Source of the DNA: Saccharothrix algeriensis
Lineage (GTDB): Bacteria; Actinomycetota; Actinomycetes; Mycobacteriales; Pseudonocardiaceae
Reading direction: 5' to 3'
Length of the DNA: 64,000 nt
NCBI RefSeq assembly: GCF_016907655.1
Contig: NZ_JAFBCL010000001.1
Span: 2,046,001-2,110,000 of the forward strand
Shown: positions 1 to 7,676 of the stretch, in pieces
Position numbering within the stretch: position 1 is the stretch's first letter
Layout of the letters: each line of letters opens with the position of its first letter
Notes under the pieces: model-generated
Told to the model about the DNA's origin: nothing
What the model saw: only the letters and a program-made list of their open reading frames with translations
Databases searched by the model: none
Position numbers and translations under genes: made by a program

Positions 1-135
1 GGCGCCTACAAGGGCGCCCCGGTACGTCGCCGGGGCGGCCTCGGTGCGCTCGAGGCCCGGAAGTTGCGCCTGTTCACTCTCGCCGGTCTCATCGTGGGCG
101 TGCTGCCGGAGTGGGCGTGCTGCCGGAGCCGCTGA
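1..135 (+). pseudogene. C-terminal fragment of an unknown gene, frameshifted by a 17-bp tandem duplication
   Basis: Frame 1 reads open from the window edge for 44 codons and stops at TGA 133-135. A 17-bp unit at 94-110 is repeated perfectly at 111-127. Because 17 is not a multiple of three, the duplication shifts the frame and causes the early stop. With one copy removed the reading would continue as VLPEPLKGLSTRYNRLSP. The translated piece has a hydrophobic stretch (FTLAGLIVGVLP). I do not recognise the family. The gene body lies left of the window, so it is possible that the duplication is only a length variant of the tail. Confidence 0.3.
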
Positions 136-464
136 AGGGGCTGTCCACCCGATACAACCGCCTCAGCCCAACGCAAGCCCTACCGTCGGCACGCGTTCAT
201 CCCCGCGTGCCCGAGAGCTGTTCGACGGCACCGCCCGTCGTGTGAGCAGCCGTCCTCATCACAGGCGGTTCGGCCTTGCCGGCGTCGTACGTGGTGGCGA
301 TCCGACAGGCCCCGAGTTCCCGGTCAACCGGGACGTGCTGGGCCGCGCGACGGAGGCGACGCCGGCGGACAACCGGTGGATGCATCCGCCGACCGGCACC
401 GAGCTGCCCGGTGCGCACGGGCGCCGAGCCGGCCGGACAACACTCCTCAACCGCCCGGAACCAG

Positions 465-818
465 TCATCGCACCTCAAGCAGTGCCGGTGGAGCAGGTCC
501 GGTCCGGTCGGCCCGGCCACTCCGGCGGAGGTGCCGTTGCCTCACGCCCTGGGGTGACATCCCCAGCACCAAACCGAGTTCCTCCCAGGTCCGGGTGCTC
601 CTCCGGCGGTCAGCGGCTCCGCTACCGGCGCGTCGCGCCTCCGCCAGGAGGCCGTCAGCAAGGCTTTCTGCTGCGGAACGGACTCTGTCCGCAACCCACA
701 GCTGCGCCAGGATCGGATCGTCGAACTGCCCCTCCACTTCTGAAGCCAACTGCCGGACTGCCCTTTCCACATGATCATGAAATACTTCCGCTCCCCCCAC
801 GAAAGAAAGTGTATACAT
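465..818 (-). CDS. small helix-turn-helix protein (117 aa)
   Basis: The 117-residue protein has an acidic helical N-terminal half (HDHVERAVRQLASEVEG) and ends in a convincing helix-turn-helix, TWEELGLVLGMSPQGVRQRH, of the sigma-70 region 4 or phage-terminase type found in small actinobacterial DNA-binding proteins. The start is placed at ATG 818 because the reading upstream of it is low-complexity. It stands alone, with about 650 bp of apparently non-coding DNA upstream and a decayed region downstream. It is probably a transcriptional regulator or a degraded accessory protein; the target is unknown. Confidence 0.55.
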   Translation of the reverse strand: MYTLSFVGGAEVFHDHVERAVRQLASEVEGQFDDPILAQLWVADRVRSAAESLADGLLAEARRAGSGAADRRRSTRTWEELGLVLGMSPQGVRQRHLRRSGRADRTGPAPPALLEVR

Positions 819-1465
819 AATCAGGCGCACATGGACAACATTAGTTCGGACCACCAGGGACAACAACCGTTCAAACCAATACCCGTTTTTACCCCGGACA
901 GGGCAACAGCGATGCCCAACTCCAGCCACGGACCGCGAAGGGTATCGAACCTCGCGGTGGAATCGGCGGGAAACTCACCGAAAGTGAACAGACCATCCCC
1001 CGACAGTCCGTGCACGACAAGCCGGCGAGCTGTGGAAGTCTCACCCGTAAGGAGTATTGAAGGACCACACCGATCGCCAGCATCGTGGTTGCCACGACAC
1101 CGACTGGCCACTCACCGAAGAGCGCGCCTGGCGGTATCGACGAAATTTTGAGCCCAGGCAGCGCTGCCGCGTCCCACCGGACAGCTCCACCAGTGCCGGC
1201 AGGACGGGCTCGAAGCGAGGAACAGCACAATCCCGCACTCGACTTCCGCCGATGACGGACGCTTCCGAGCGGGCAGCGGGGATTCGGAAAAGCGTTGATT
1301 ACCGCCCGACCGGCGACTCGAGCAAGAACGGGGGCGCACGGATCGGCGGCCCGAGCGGCCGGGGCGGGTCACAACAACGAGCGACAGGAGGTGGTGAGCC
1401 GTCGACCGGAACTGTTTCGCACGACTTCCTTACCAGTTGACGTCAGATGTGATCAGGGGGAATCC
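819..1465. other. non-coding stretch between the small HTH gene and the secreted-protein gene
   Basis: No reading frame here has the third-position GC bias and residue composition of the neighbours. The possible frames give Arg/Pro/Ser-rich low-complexity translations. It must contain the divergent promoters for the genes starting at 818 (minus) and 1466 (plus). I see no RNA gene or clear repeat. Confidence 0.5.
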
Positions 1466-2797
1466 ATGGTAACCGACTCCGACCGCACGGCCAGATCATA
1501 CGTCGTCCTGGCACTTGTTGCCGCGCTGGCCTTCGCCGCCACTCCAGCCACCAGTGGAGCCGTTGCCGCTTCCGCATCGGAACAGAGCACCGTGCTGGCA
1601 CGGGTCCAGGAGCAATCACTGGAGCTGACCTTTTCGGACGGATCCGGTGTCGACCGCGCCGTAGTCGACGACCGCACGCACCGGGTCCTGTGGCGGGGAA
1701 CGGATGCGTCCACAAGCCTGCCGCTGTCGCGCTCGTCGTCCGCCCACGTGGTCGTCGTCTCCATGACCGCGCGGGGAGCCGAGCCGGTGGCTGCGGTAAC
1801 GGCCACCAACCCGGACCCGTCATCGCGACTCACCCCGCTGACCGCCGTCACCACGACCACGGAGACCTCGGTGGCCTGGGAAGCGATTCCCGGTGCCACC
1901 TCCTACGCGATAACAGCGGGGCGGGCAGACGAGGCCCGGCAGGTCGCCAGCACCACGGAAGCAAACGCAGCCTTACCGGTCGGCTTGGGGCAGACTGCAC
2001 AGTACCAATTTACCAGCAACTCGATTCACGCCGACTCGAGCGAGGGCAGCGACAGCGGGCCTGTCAGCTACCGGTACGGCGTGGAGATCACCCCACCGAC
2101 CACGGTGATCGCCAAGATTCCGGCATCCGCGAAGACCGGTGACGAGGTCCCCGCGGCCCCCACTGCGATCATCAACACCGAAAACTCTTACGAAGCTTTC
2201 ATCCCCACCGAGTACATCGACGCCCCCGAAGATCCGTTCGGGATCAGCTGCGAGGGCGACTGGAGCGGCACCGACTGGCACTACAGCGGGGACAACCGCG
2301 GCGTCGGCTGGAACACTGGCCGGTATCGGACCAGGGCTGTTTCCAACATGTTGTGGATCGGCAGCACGACGCTGTCGAGCAAGGACGTCAAACCCACCAG
2401 CCGCTACGAACGCAAGGACAACGGGGAGTTCGTCTACGAGTCCACCCGCACCGCCGATGCCGACGACTTCGACGTCCGGGCCTTGAGCAACGATGGGCGG
2501 TACGCGCGCAACGTCATCGAGCACGATGTGGGCAACCCCTACTGCAACCCCTTCGCCGGCATCACCTACGCCAATCAGCAGGACATCTACCAGGACGGTC
2601 GGCACTGGATCTACGGATCGCACGACAAGATGCCCGATCACCAGTTCTTCCGGCTCGACTTCATCCAGGAAGACCCCGATGACCCCGGTAGCCCGATCAC
2701 CGAGGACTTGAAGTTGGTCTTCCACCACGAACTGGAGGACCCCACCTGCCTGGTGGGTATCGTGTGTGGCTCGTGGCGTTATCAGTACGTGCGATGA
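1466..2797 (+). CDS. secreted protein with fibronectin type III-like segment (443 aa)
   Basis: ATG 1466 is preceded by a GGGGGAA ribosome site. The frame is open further upstream, but this start gives a classical signal peptide: charged N-terminus, hydrophobic core VVLALVAALAFAATPAT, and likely cleavage around residues 36-40 after AVA. Residues of roughly 120-190 look like a fibronectin III or similar beta-sandwich (VAWEAIPGATSYAITAG). The C-terminal half (about 240-443) is Trp/Tyr/Asp-rich, with four Cys in CEGDW, PYCNPF and CLVGIVC that could form disulfides outside the cell. I recognise no catalytic motif. It is probably an exported, possibly envelope-bound protein of unknown function. Confidence 0.8.
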   Translation: MVTDSDRTARSYVVLALVAALAFAATPATSGAVAASASEQSTVLARVQEQSLELTFSDGSGVDRAVVDDRTHRVLWRGTDASTSLPLSRSSSAHVVVVSMTARGAEPVAAVTATNPDPSSRLTPLTAVTTTTETSVAWEAIPGATSYAITAGRADEARQVASTTEANAALPVGLGQTAQYQFTSNSIHADSSEGSDSGPVSYRYGVEITPPTTVIAKIPASAKTGDEVPAAPTAIINTENSYEAFIPTEYIDAPEDPFGISCEGDWSGTDWHYSGDNRGVGWNTGRYRTRAVSNMLWIGSTTLSSKDVKPTSRYERKDNGEFVYESTRTADADDFDVRALSNDGRYARNVIEHDVGNPYCNPFAGITYANQQDIYQDGRHWIYGSHDKMPDHQFFRLDFIQEDPDDPGSPITEDLKLVFHHELEDPTCLVGIVCGSWRYQYVR

Positions 2798-2821
2798 GAC
2801 GGGCCTAGGAGGCTGGTGAGG

Positions 2822-3115
2822 ATGGGGCGGACCAGGCAGAAAACGGTGTTACGCCGGTTCCTGGCGCTGGCGGTGTTCGTCTTTTTCATGTACTGGTCCG
2901 TCTTCCTCGCCAGCCTTCTCGGCTGGAGCGCGACACCGCGCGGTCCGCACCGCCTCACCGAGAACTGGCATCTGCCCCTGCTGGCGATCGGCACGGGAGT
3001 GCTGGCCGTTGCCTTCGCCAGACGCATCCTCGGCCGCCGCGTCCTGTCGCCGTGGCTTCTGCTCGCCGCACTGCCCGCCGTCTACTTCACCTTGGTGGAG
3101 ACCGGCGCAGCCTGA
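2822..3115 (+). CDS. small membrane protein, three predicted TM segments (97 aa)
   Basis: ATG 2822 is chosen over GTG 2816 because AGGAGG at 2807-2812 is nine bases from the ATG but only three from the GTG. The protein has an Arg/Lys-rich N-terminus, then hydrophobic segments around FLALAVFVFFMYWSVFLASL, LPLLAIGTGVLAVAFA and WLLLAALPAVYFTLV. That gives three membrane spans with short loops. It follows the secreted-protein gene by 24 bp, so the two may be co-transcribed. I do not recognise a family. Confidence 0.7.
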   Translation: MGRTRQKTVLRRFLALAVFVFFMYWSVFLASLLGWSATPRGPHRLTENWHLPLLAIGTGVLAVAFARRILGRRVLSPWLLLAALPAVYFTLVETGAA

Positions 3116-3223
3116 GGTGACGGCTGCGGGTTCCGGAGCTGTGCCGCTCGACGGTTCGGGCGGTGGACGTCGGTGGTGCACGGCGCGCACGTCTTGCGTG
3201 GCCAGGCTCGAAAAGGGGATCGG

Positions 3224-3760
3224 GTGGACGTCGGCGCGTGGGTGAAGCTCGTGACGAGGGGGGCGGCGCAGGCGAGCGCGGTGGTCGTGGTCGACGGCCG
3301 GGAGGTCTCGCGGCACCGGCTCGACGCCGCCGACGAGCTGCACTGGGAGTACTCGGTGCGGCTGGGGGACGAGGAGGTGCGGGAGTGGTGCGACGGTCGC
3401 GAGCTGGTGCGCGTGGCCAACGGGCGGACGACCCGGTCGCCGGTGCCCGGCCCGGACGCGTCGCCGGACGAGCCGTGGTGCTTCTCCGCGTGGACCGGCG
3501 TGGTCGACGGGTGGCTGGTGGAGCTGCTGCGGCCGGTGGACCTGCTGTCCAGGGTCGTGGTCGCGGACGTGGTCGCTGACGGCGGCGCGGTGCGGGTCGC
3601 GGCGCGGCCCAGGGGCAACGAGCCCTCCCCCTACAGCGGGTTGGCGGTGCCGGACGGCAGGTCGCTCGACCTGCTCCTCGACGTCGGGTCGGGGTGCTTC
3701 ACCGAGGCGGTGGTCACCGCCGCCGGATCCGTGCGGCGCTACCGGGTGACGCTTGCCTGA
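3224..3760 (+). CDS. hypothetical protein (178 aa)
   Basis: The frame has the strong GC3 bias of a real gene. GTG 3224 is preceded by AAAAGGGGAT at a good distance and gives MDVGAWVKLVTRG. An upstream GTG at 3173 in the same frame lacks a ribosome site. The protein is beta-rich, with four Trp and three Cys (EWCDG, PWCFSAW, SGCFTE) and no signal peptide or membrane segment. It ends in a strand-like RRYRVTLA. I do not recognise the family. Its position upstream of an ECF sigma gene does not by itself suggest a function. Confidence 0.6.
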   Translation: MDVGAWVKLVTRGAAQASAVVVVDGREVSRHRLDAADELHWEYSVRLGDEEVREWCDGRELVRVANGRTTRSPVPGPDASPDEPWCFSAWTGVVDGWLVELLRPVDLLSRVVVADVVADGGAVRVAARPRGNEPSPYSGLAVPDGRSLDLLLDVGSGCFTEAVVTAAGSVRRYRVTLA

Positions 3761-3983
3761 CCTCGGCCGGGGCGCGTGGCCCTCGGGCAGCGCCTGCTCG
3801 ACGCCCCCGCCGCGGCCCGGCCCGGCGGTGGCGGACGCCTGCCAGGTCGACATGCGCGCCTGACCCGGGCCCCGTGGCACCCCGGTGCCCGACCACCACC
3901 GCGCCGGCAGGAGGTGTCAACCTCCGGGGCGGTCAGGTCGGTTACAGGAGGTGAAGGACCGGCCGGGTGATGAAGGGCAGCGG

Positions 3984-4496
3984 GTGGCCAGTGTCGACGA
4001 GGGCAGCTACGCGGAGTTCGTGCGGACTGGGTACGGGGGGTGGTTCCGGTATGCCGTGGCGTTGACCGGCGGGGATCGGGACCGGGCGTACGACCTGGTG
4101 CAGGAGGCGCTGGCGCGGTGCCTGCGGCGGGCGGGCAAGGGGTGGACGGGGCTGTCCGCCGCGTACGTGCACGCGGCGGTGCTGAACGTCTTCCGGGACG
4201 GGTTGCGGCGGGGCGAGCGGTCGCTGCGGCGGGAGCTGCGGGTGGCGGTGCCCGACGTCGTGCCCGACGTGGCCGACCCGGTGGTGGACCGGGCGCAGGT
4301 GATGCGGCTGCTGGGGCAGGTGTCGGCGCGGCAGCGCGAGGTGCTCGCGGCGCGCTACCTGCTGGACCTCAGCGAGCGCGACGCCGCCCGGCTGCTCGGC
4401 TGTTCGGTGGGGTCGGTGAAGACGCTGACCTCGCGGGGGCTGGCCAGGCTGCGGGCGGTGCTGGGTACGAGGAAGGGCGCAGGGGTCGATGGGTGA
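3984..4496 (+). CDS. ECF RNA polymerase sigma factor, SigE (ECF) family
   Basis: The 170-residue protein has the two ECF regions. Region 2 is around residues 10-80 (DLVQEALARCLRR). Region 4 is around 105-160, with QREVLAARYLLDLSERDAAR followed by the recognition helix CSVGSVKTLTSRGLARLR. Length and motifs fit the streptomycete SigE-family sigma factors common in actinomycetes. GTG 3984 is used because GAAGGG precedes it by six bases; the frame stays open upstream but without a good ribosome site. Its 3' end overlaps the next gene by eight bases, so the downstream membrane protein is probably its translationally coupled partner. The promoter target is unknown. Confidence 0.88.
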   Translation: MASVDEGSYAEFVRTGYGGWFRYAVALTGGDRDRAYDLVQEALARCLRRAGKGWTGLSAAYVHAAVLNVFRDGLRRGERSLRRELRVAVPDVVPDVADPVVDRAQVMRLLGQVSARQREVLAARYLLDLSERDAARLLGCSVGSVKTLTSRGLARLRAVLGTRKGAGVDG

Positions 4497-5901
4497 GCGG
4501 GACGCTCGGGGGCAGGACCACGCCGACGCGCGGCTGGGGCGGGCGCTGCGGGACGCCCTGCGGGACGCCCCGGACGGCGTGCCGGACCCGCGGCGGGTGG
4601 AGGAGGCGGTGCGGGCGGTCCTGGCGGCGGCGCCCGCGCGGCGGTCGCGGCGGGGCGCCTGGCTGGCCGCCGCGGTGGCCACGGTGGTGTTCGTCGGCGT
4701 GGCGGCCGGCTGGCAGCTCGCGCGCCGCCCGGCCGGCCCGGAGCCGGCGACCGTTCCCGCGCTGCGGTTCTCGCCGACGCAGGAGCGCGACCCGCAGGTG
4801 CTGCTGTCGGGGCTGGCCGGGCTGGCCGAGCGGCAGCCGGGGCCCGCGGGGTCGGGGTCGTGGCTGTACCGGGTCGGCCGGCAGTGGAACTTCGGCACGG
4901 CGGGCAGCACCAGCGGGCAGGTGCTCGCGGCGGGCCTCGGCGAGGACTTCTCGCAGTCCTGGACGGGCGCGGACGCGTCGGTGCGGGGCAGGCGGGCCTC
5001 GGTGGACCCGCCGGGGGGCGGCGGGGGGACCCTGGTGGTCGACCACCCCGCGAAACCCGCCGGGGAGGCGCTGCCGCCGGTGGGGGCGGCGTCGGCGGAG
5101 CAGGTCCGCGAGTGGCTGTTCGGGCAGGTGCGGTCGGGGACGTCCACGAGCCCGGGCGACGAGCGGTCCACCGCGCAGTGGTTCGAGGCGGTGGGCAGCG
5201 AGCGGGCCGCGGACGACCCGGTGTTCGCGGCCGTCGGGCTGCGGATCCTGGCCTCGCTGCCCGGGATCACCGTGGAGGGCGAGACGCGGGACCGGGCCGG
5301 GCGGCGGGCGGTGGCGGTGTCCGCGGTGTCCGACCGGCCCGGCAGCCGCTTCCCCCGGCAGCGGCTCTACCTGCTGATCGACCCGCGGACGGGCATGGTG
5401 CTGGCCCGCGAGGCGGTGGCGCTGACCGTCGACGAGGACGCGCTGGGCACGTCGGTGCCGGTACCCACCACCACCGGCTACCGCCTGTGGTTCCCCGGGG
5501 TGTTCGTCGCCGACGAGCGCACCAGGGCGTTCCTGGCGGCCGACCCGGCCGCCGGCGCGGTGGCCGCGGTGCGGGGGCGGGCGTGGTGCTTCCGGTCGGC
5601 GGACCTGCGCGACCGGTCCGAGGCGGTCGGCACCGGCGACCCGGCCACGCCCGAGGGCCTCGGCGGCAAGGAGCGCGGCCCCGTCGAGGTCTGCTCGTCG
5701 ACCTGGGAGGGGGACTCCTACGGCTGGGTGTCGGGGTCGGGCGAGCCCGACCGGCACGCCCGCGGCGGGCACACCGCCCCGCCGCTGGTCGCGTGCGTGG
5801 TCACCGAGCAGGTGCCCGGCGTGGAGCCGACGACGGTGGTGGGCGTGTTCCCCGGCGGGCAGGGCACGTGCGCGGCGCTGGGGCTGCCCGACGCCCGGTG
5901 A
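4489..5901 (+). CDS. single-pass membrane protein paired with the ECF sigma factor (470 aa)
   Basis: The start ATG lies inside the last codons of the sigma gene. Residues 1-55 are charged and cytoplasmic, with an Arg-rich RRSRRG stop-transfer flank. Residues 57-77 form one membrane span (AWLAAAVATVVFVGVAAGW). About 390 residues would then be outside. This resembles CU044_5270-type proteins encoded beside SigE-family sigma factors in Streptomyces and relatives: short cytoplasmic tail, TM, and a large extracellular domain with a YLLIDPRTGMVLA-like strand pair. It may act as an anti-sigma or sensor, but I see no zinc-anti-sigma HxxxCxxC motif, so that role is inferred from gene context. Confidence 0.8.
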   Translation: MGERDARGQDHADARLGRALRDALRDAPDGVPDPRRVEEAVRAVLAAAPARRSRRGAWLAAAVATVVFVGVAAGWQLARRPAGPEPATVPALRFSPTQERDPQVLLSGLAGLAERQPGPAGSGSWLYRVGRQWNFGTAGSTSGQVLAAGLGEDFSQSWTGADASVRGRRASVDPPGGGGGTLVVDHPAKPAGEALPPVGAASAEQVREWLFGQVRSGTSTSPGDERSTAQWFEAVGSERAADDPVFAAVGLRILASLPGITVEGETRDRAGRRAVAVSAVSDRPGSRFPRQRLYLLIDPRTGMVLAREAVALTVDEDALGTSVPVPTTTGYRLWFPGVFVADERTRAFLAADPAAGAVAAVRGRAWCFRSADLRDRSEAVGTGDPATPEGLGGKERGPVEVCSSTWEGDSYGWVSGSGEPDRHARGGHTAPPLVACVVTEQVPGVEPTTVVGVFPGGQGTCAALGLPDAR

Positions 5902-5918
5902 GCCGCCACGCCGCAGGG

Positions 5919-5963
5919 GGCTGCCCGGCCGCGACCGCGATCAGGTCTGCTGGCCGGGCAGCC
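5919..5963. terminator. GC-rich inverted repeat between convergent genes
   Basis: GGCTGCCCGGCC (5919-5930) and its exact complement GGCCGGGCAGCC (5952-5963) form a 12-bp stem with a 21-nt loop. It lies at the junction of two convergent genes and runs into the last codons of the minus-strand gene. There is no U-tract, which is usual for actinomycete terminators. Confidence 0.4.
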
Positions 5964-6321
5964 TGCCCTCGGCCATGCGGCGCGCCACGTCCCGCCGCAG
6001 CCACAGCAGGTAGACCCACACCAGGGTGAACAGCACGCCGATGGCGCCCAGCGCGGTCAGCGCCGGCCACGACACGATCATCACCAGGTGCAGGGCCCCG
6101 ATCACCCACACCACCCAGGGGCGCTTGAGGAGCGCGCACGTGCCGATGAACGCCACCAGCAGCCCCAGCACCAGGTAGCCGGTGCCCGTGCCGATGCCGC
6201 CGCCGAGCTTGGCCACCACCGGCAGCGCCAGGGCGACGACGATCGCCTCCAGCACGAGCGTGCCCGCCATGATGCCGCGGAACGACTTCATCGGGTCCTT
6301 CTTCGGCGCCGGCGCGGTCAC
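5941..6321 (-). CDS. DUF4233 membrane protein (126 aa)
   Basis: The start GTG overlaps the folC stop by four bases (GTGA). The protein has four hydrophobic segments (MAGTLVLEAIVVALALPVVA; GYLVLGLLVAFIGTCALL; WVVWVIGALHLVMIVSW; GAIGVLFTLVWVYLLWL) with a basic C-terminal tail. Size, topology and the position directly after folC match the actinobacterial DUF4233 family, known only as conserved integral membrane proteins downstream of folC. It is probably co-translated with folC. The function is unknown. Confidence 0.85.
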   Translation of the reverse strand: MTAPAPKKDPMKSFRGIMAGTLVLEAIVVALALPVVAKLGGGIGTGTGYLVLGLLVAFIGTCALLKRPWVVWVIGALHLVMIVSWPALTALGAIGVLFTLVWVYLLWLRRDVARRMAEGRLPGQQT

Positions 6322-7676
6322 GACGGCTCCTTGCCGAACAGCGCCCGCGCCTCGCCCGCCGTCACCACGGACCCCGTCACGATCACGCCTCCGCCGGACA
6401 CCAGGCCACCCCCGTCGTCCTCCTCGGCCAGCCGCACGGCCTCCTCGACGGCGTCGTCCAGGTGGGGCCGCACGACCATCCGGTCCTCGCCGAAGATCGG
6501 CACGGCCACGCCCGCCAGCAGGTCCGGGTCCATGGCCCGCGGCGACGAGTTCGCGGTCAGCACGACCTCGGTCACCACCGGCTCCAGCTCGCCGAGGATG
6601 CCCACCGCGTCCTTGTCGTCCATCACGCCCACGACCGCGACCAGCTTGCGGAACCCGAACTCCTCGTCCAGCGCCTTCGCCAGCGCTTTGGCGCCGTGCG
6701 GGTTGTGCGCGGCGTCCACCAGCACGGTCGGCGCGGAGCGCACCCGCTCCAGCCGCCCCGGCGACGCCACGGTCGCGAACGCCTCGCGCACCGCCTCCAC
6801 GTCCAGCTGCCGGTCGGCGCCCGCGCCGAAGAACGCCTCCACCGCCGCGAGGGCGAGCGCCGCGTTGGCCGCCTGGTGCGCGCCGTGCAGCGGGAGGAAG
6901 ACGTCCTCGTACACGCCGCCGAGCCCCTGCAACCGCAGCAGCTGGCCGCCGACGGCGACGTCGCGCCGCAGCACGCCGAACTCCGAGCCCTGCCGGGCCA
7001 CGGTGGCGTCGGCCTCGGCGACCCGCCGCAGCAGCACCCGCTCGACCGCCGGGTCCTGCTCGGCCAGCAGCGCCACCGCGCCGGGCTTGATGATCCCGGC
7101 CTTCTCGGCGGCGATGCCCTCCAGCGAGGGGCCCAGGTAGTCGACGTGGTCCAGCCCGACGGGCGTGATCACGGCGATCCTGCCGTCGGCGATGTTGGTG
7201 GCGTCCCACCGGCCGCCCATGCCGACCTCGACCACCGCCGCGTCCACCGGGGCGTCGGCGAACGCCGCGAACGCCATCCCGGTCAGCACCTCGAACTTGC
7301 TCAGCGGCACCTCGCCGCGGCTGTCCACGATGGACACCAGCGGCTCCACGTCGCGGTAGACCTCGACGTAGCGCTCGGGGCTGATCGGCGCGTTGTCCAC
7401 GTTGATCCGCTCGGTCACCAGCTGCAGGTGCGGGCTGGTGTACCGGCCGGTGCGCAGGCCGACGCGGGTCAGCAGCGCGTCGACCATGCGCGAGGTCGAC
7501 GTCTTGCCGTTGGTGCCGGTGACGTGCACCACCGGGTAGGACGCCTGCGGGTCGCCCAGCAGCTCGGCCAGCGCCCGGATGCGGTCGACGCTCGGCTCCA
7601 GCTTGGTCTCCGGCCAGCGCTGGTTCAGCTCCGCCTCGACCTGGCGCAGCTCCTCCAGCGGATCGGGGGCGCTCAT
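6318..7676 (-). CDS. folC: bifunctional folylpolyglutamate synthase / dihydrofolate synthase
   Basis: FolC adds glutamate to dihydropteroate and then to tetrahydrofolates in the cytoplasm, making folate cofactors and retaining them. The 452-residue protein has the Mur-ligase-type P-loop [12 protein letters not shown] near residues 48-59. It also has the folate-binding region [12 protein letters not shown], the central [10 protein letters not shown], and the C-terminal-domain signature [13 protein letters not shown]. Length fits the family. ATG 7676 overlaps the valS stop (ATGA), and its own end overlaps the DUF4233 start, so valS, folC and the membrane gene are translationally coupled. The valS-folC pairing is a common bacterial arrangement. 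Confidence 0.96.
   Translation of the reverse strand: MSAPDPLEELRQVEAELNQRWPETKLEPSVDRIRALAELLGDPQASYPVVHVTGTNGKTSTSRMVDALLTRVGLRTGRYTSPHLQLVTERINVDNAPISPERYVEVYRDVEPLVSIVDSRGEVPLSKFEVLTGMAFAAFADAPVDAAVVEVGMGGRWDATNIADGRIAVITPVGLDHVDYLGPSLEGIAAEKAGIIKPGAVALLAEQDPAVERVLLRRVAEADATVARQGSEFGVLRRDVAVGGQLLRLQGLGGVYEDVFLPLHGAHQAANAALALAAVEAFFGAGADRQLDVEAVREAFATVASPGRLERVRSAPTVLVDAAHNPHGAKALAKALDEEFGFRKLVAVVGVMDDKDAVGILGELEPVVTEVVLTANSSPRAMDPDLLAGVAVPIFGEDRMVVRPHLDDAVEEAVRLAEEDDGGGLVSGGGVIVTGSVVTAGEARALFGKEPS

Noticed and set aside
44..820. 258-codon open frame on the plus strand
   Set aside because: Arg/Pro/Ser-rich translation without domain structure; it runs antisense to the better supported HTH gene at 465-818 and reflects high GC.
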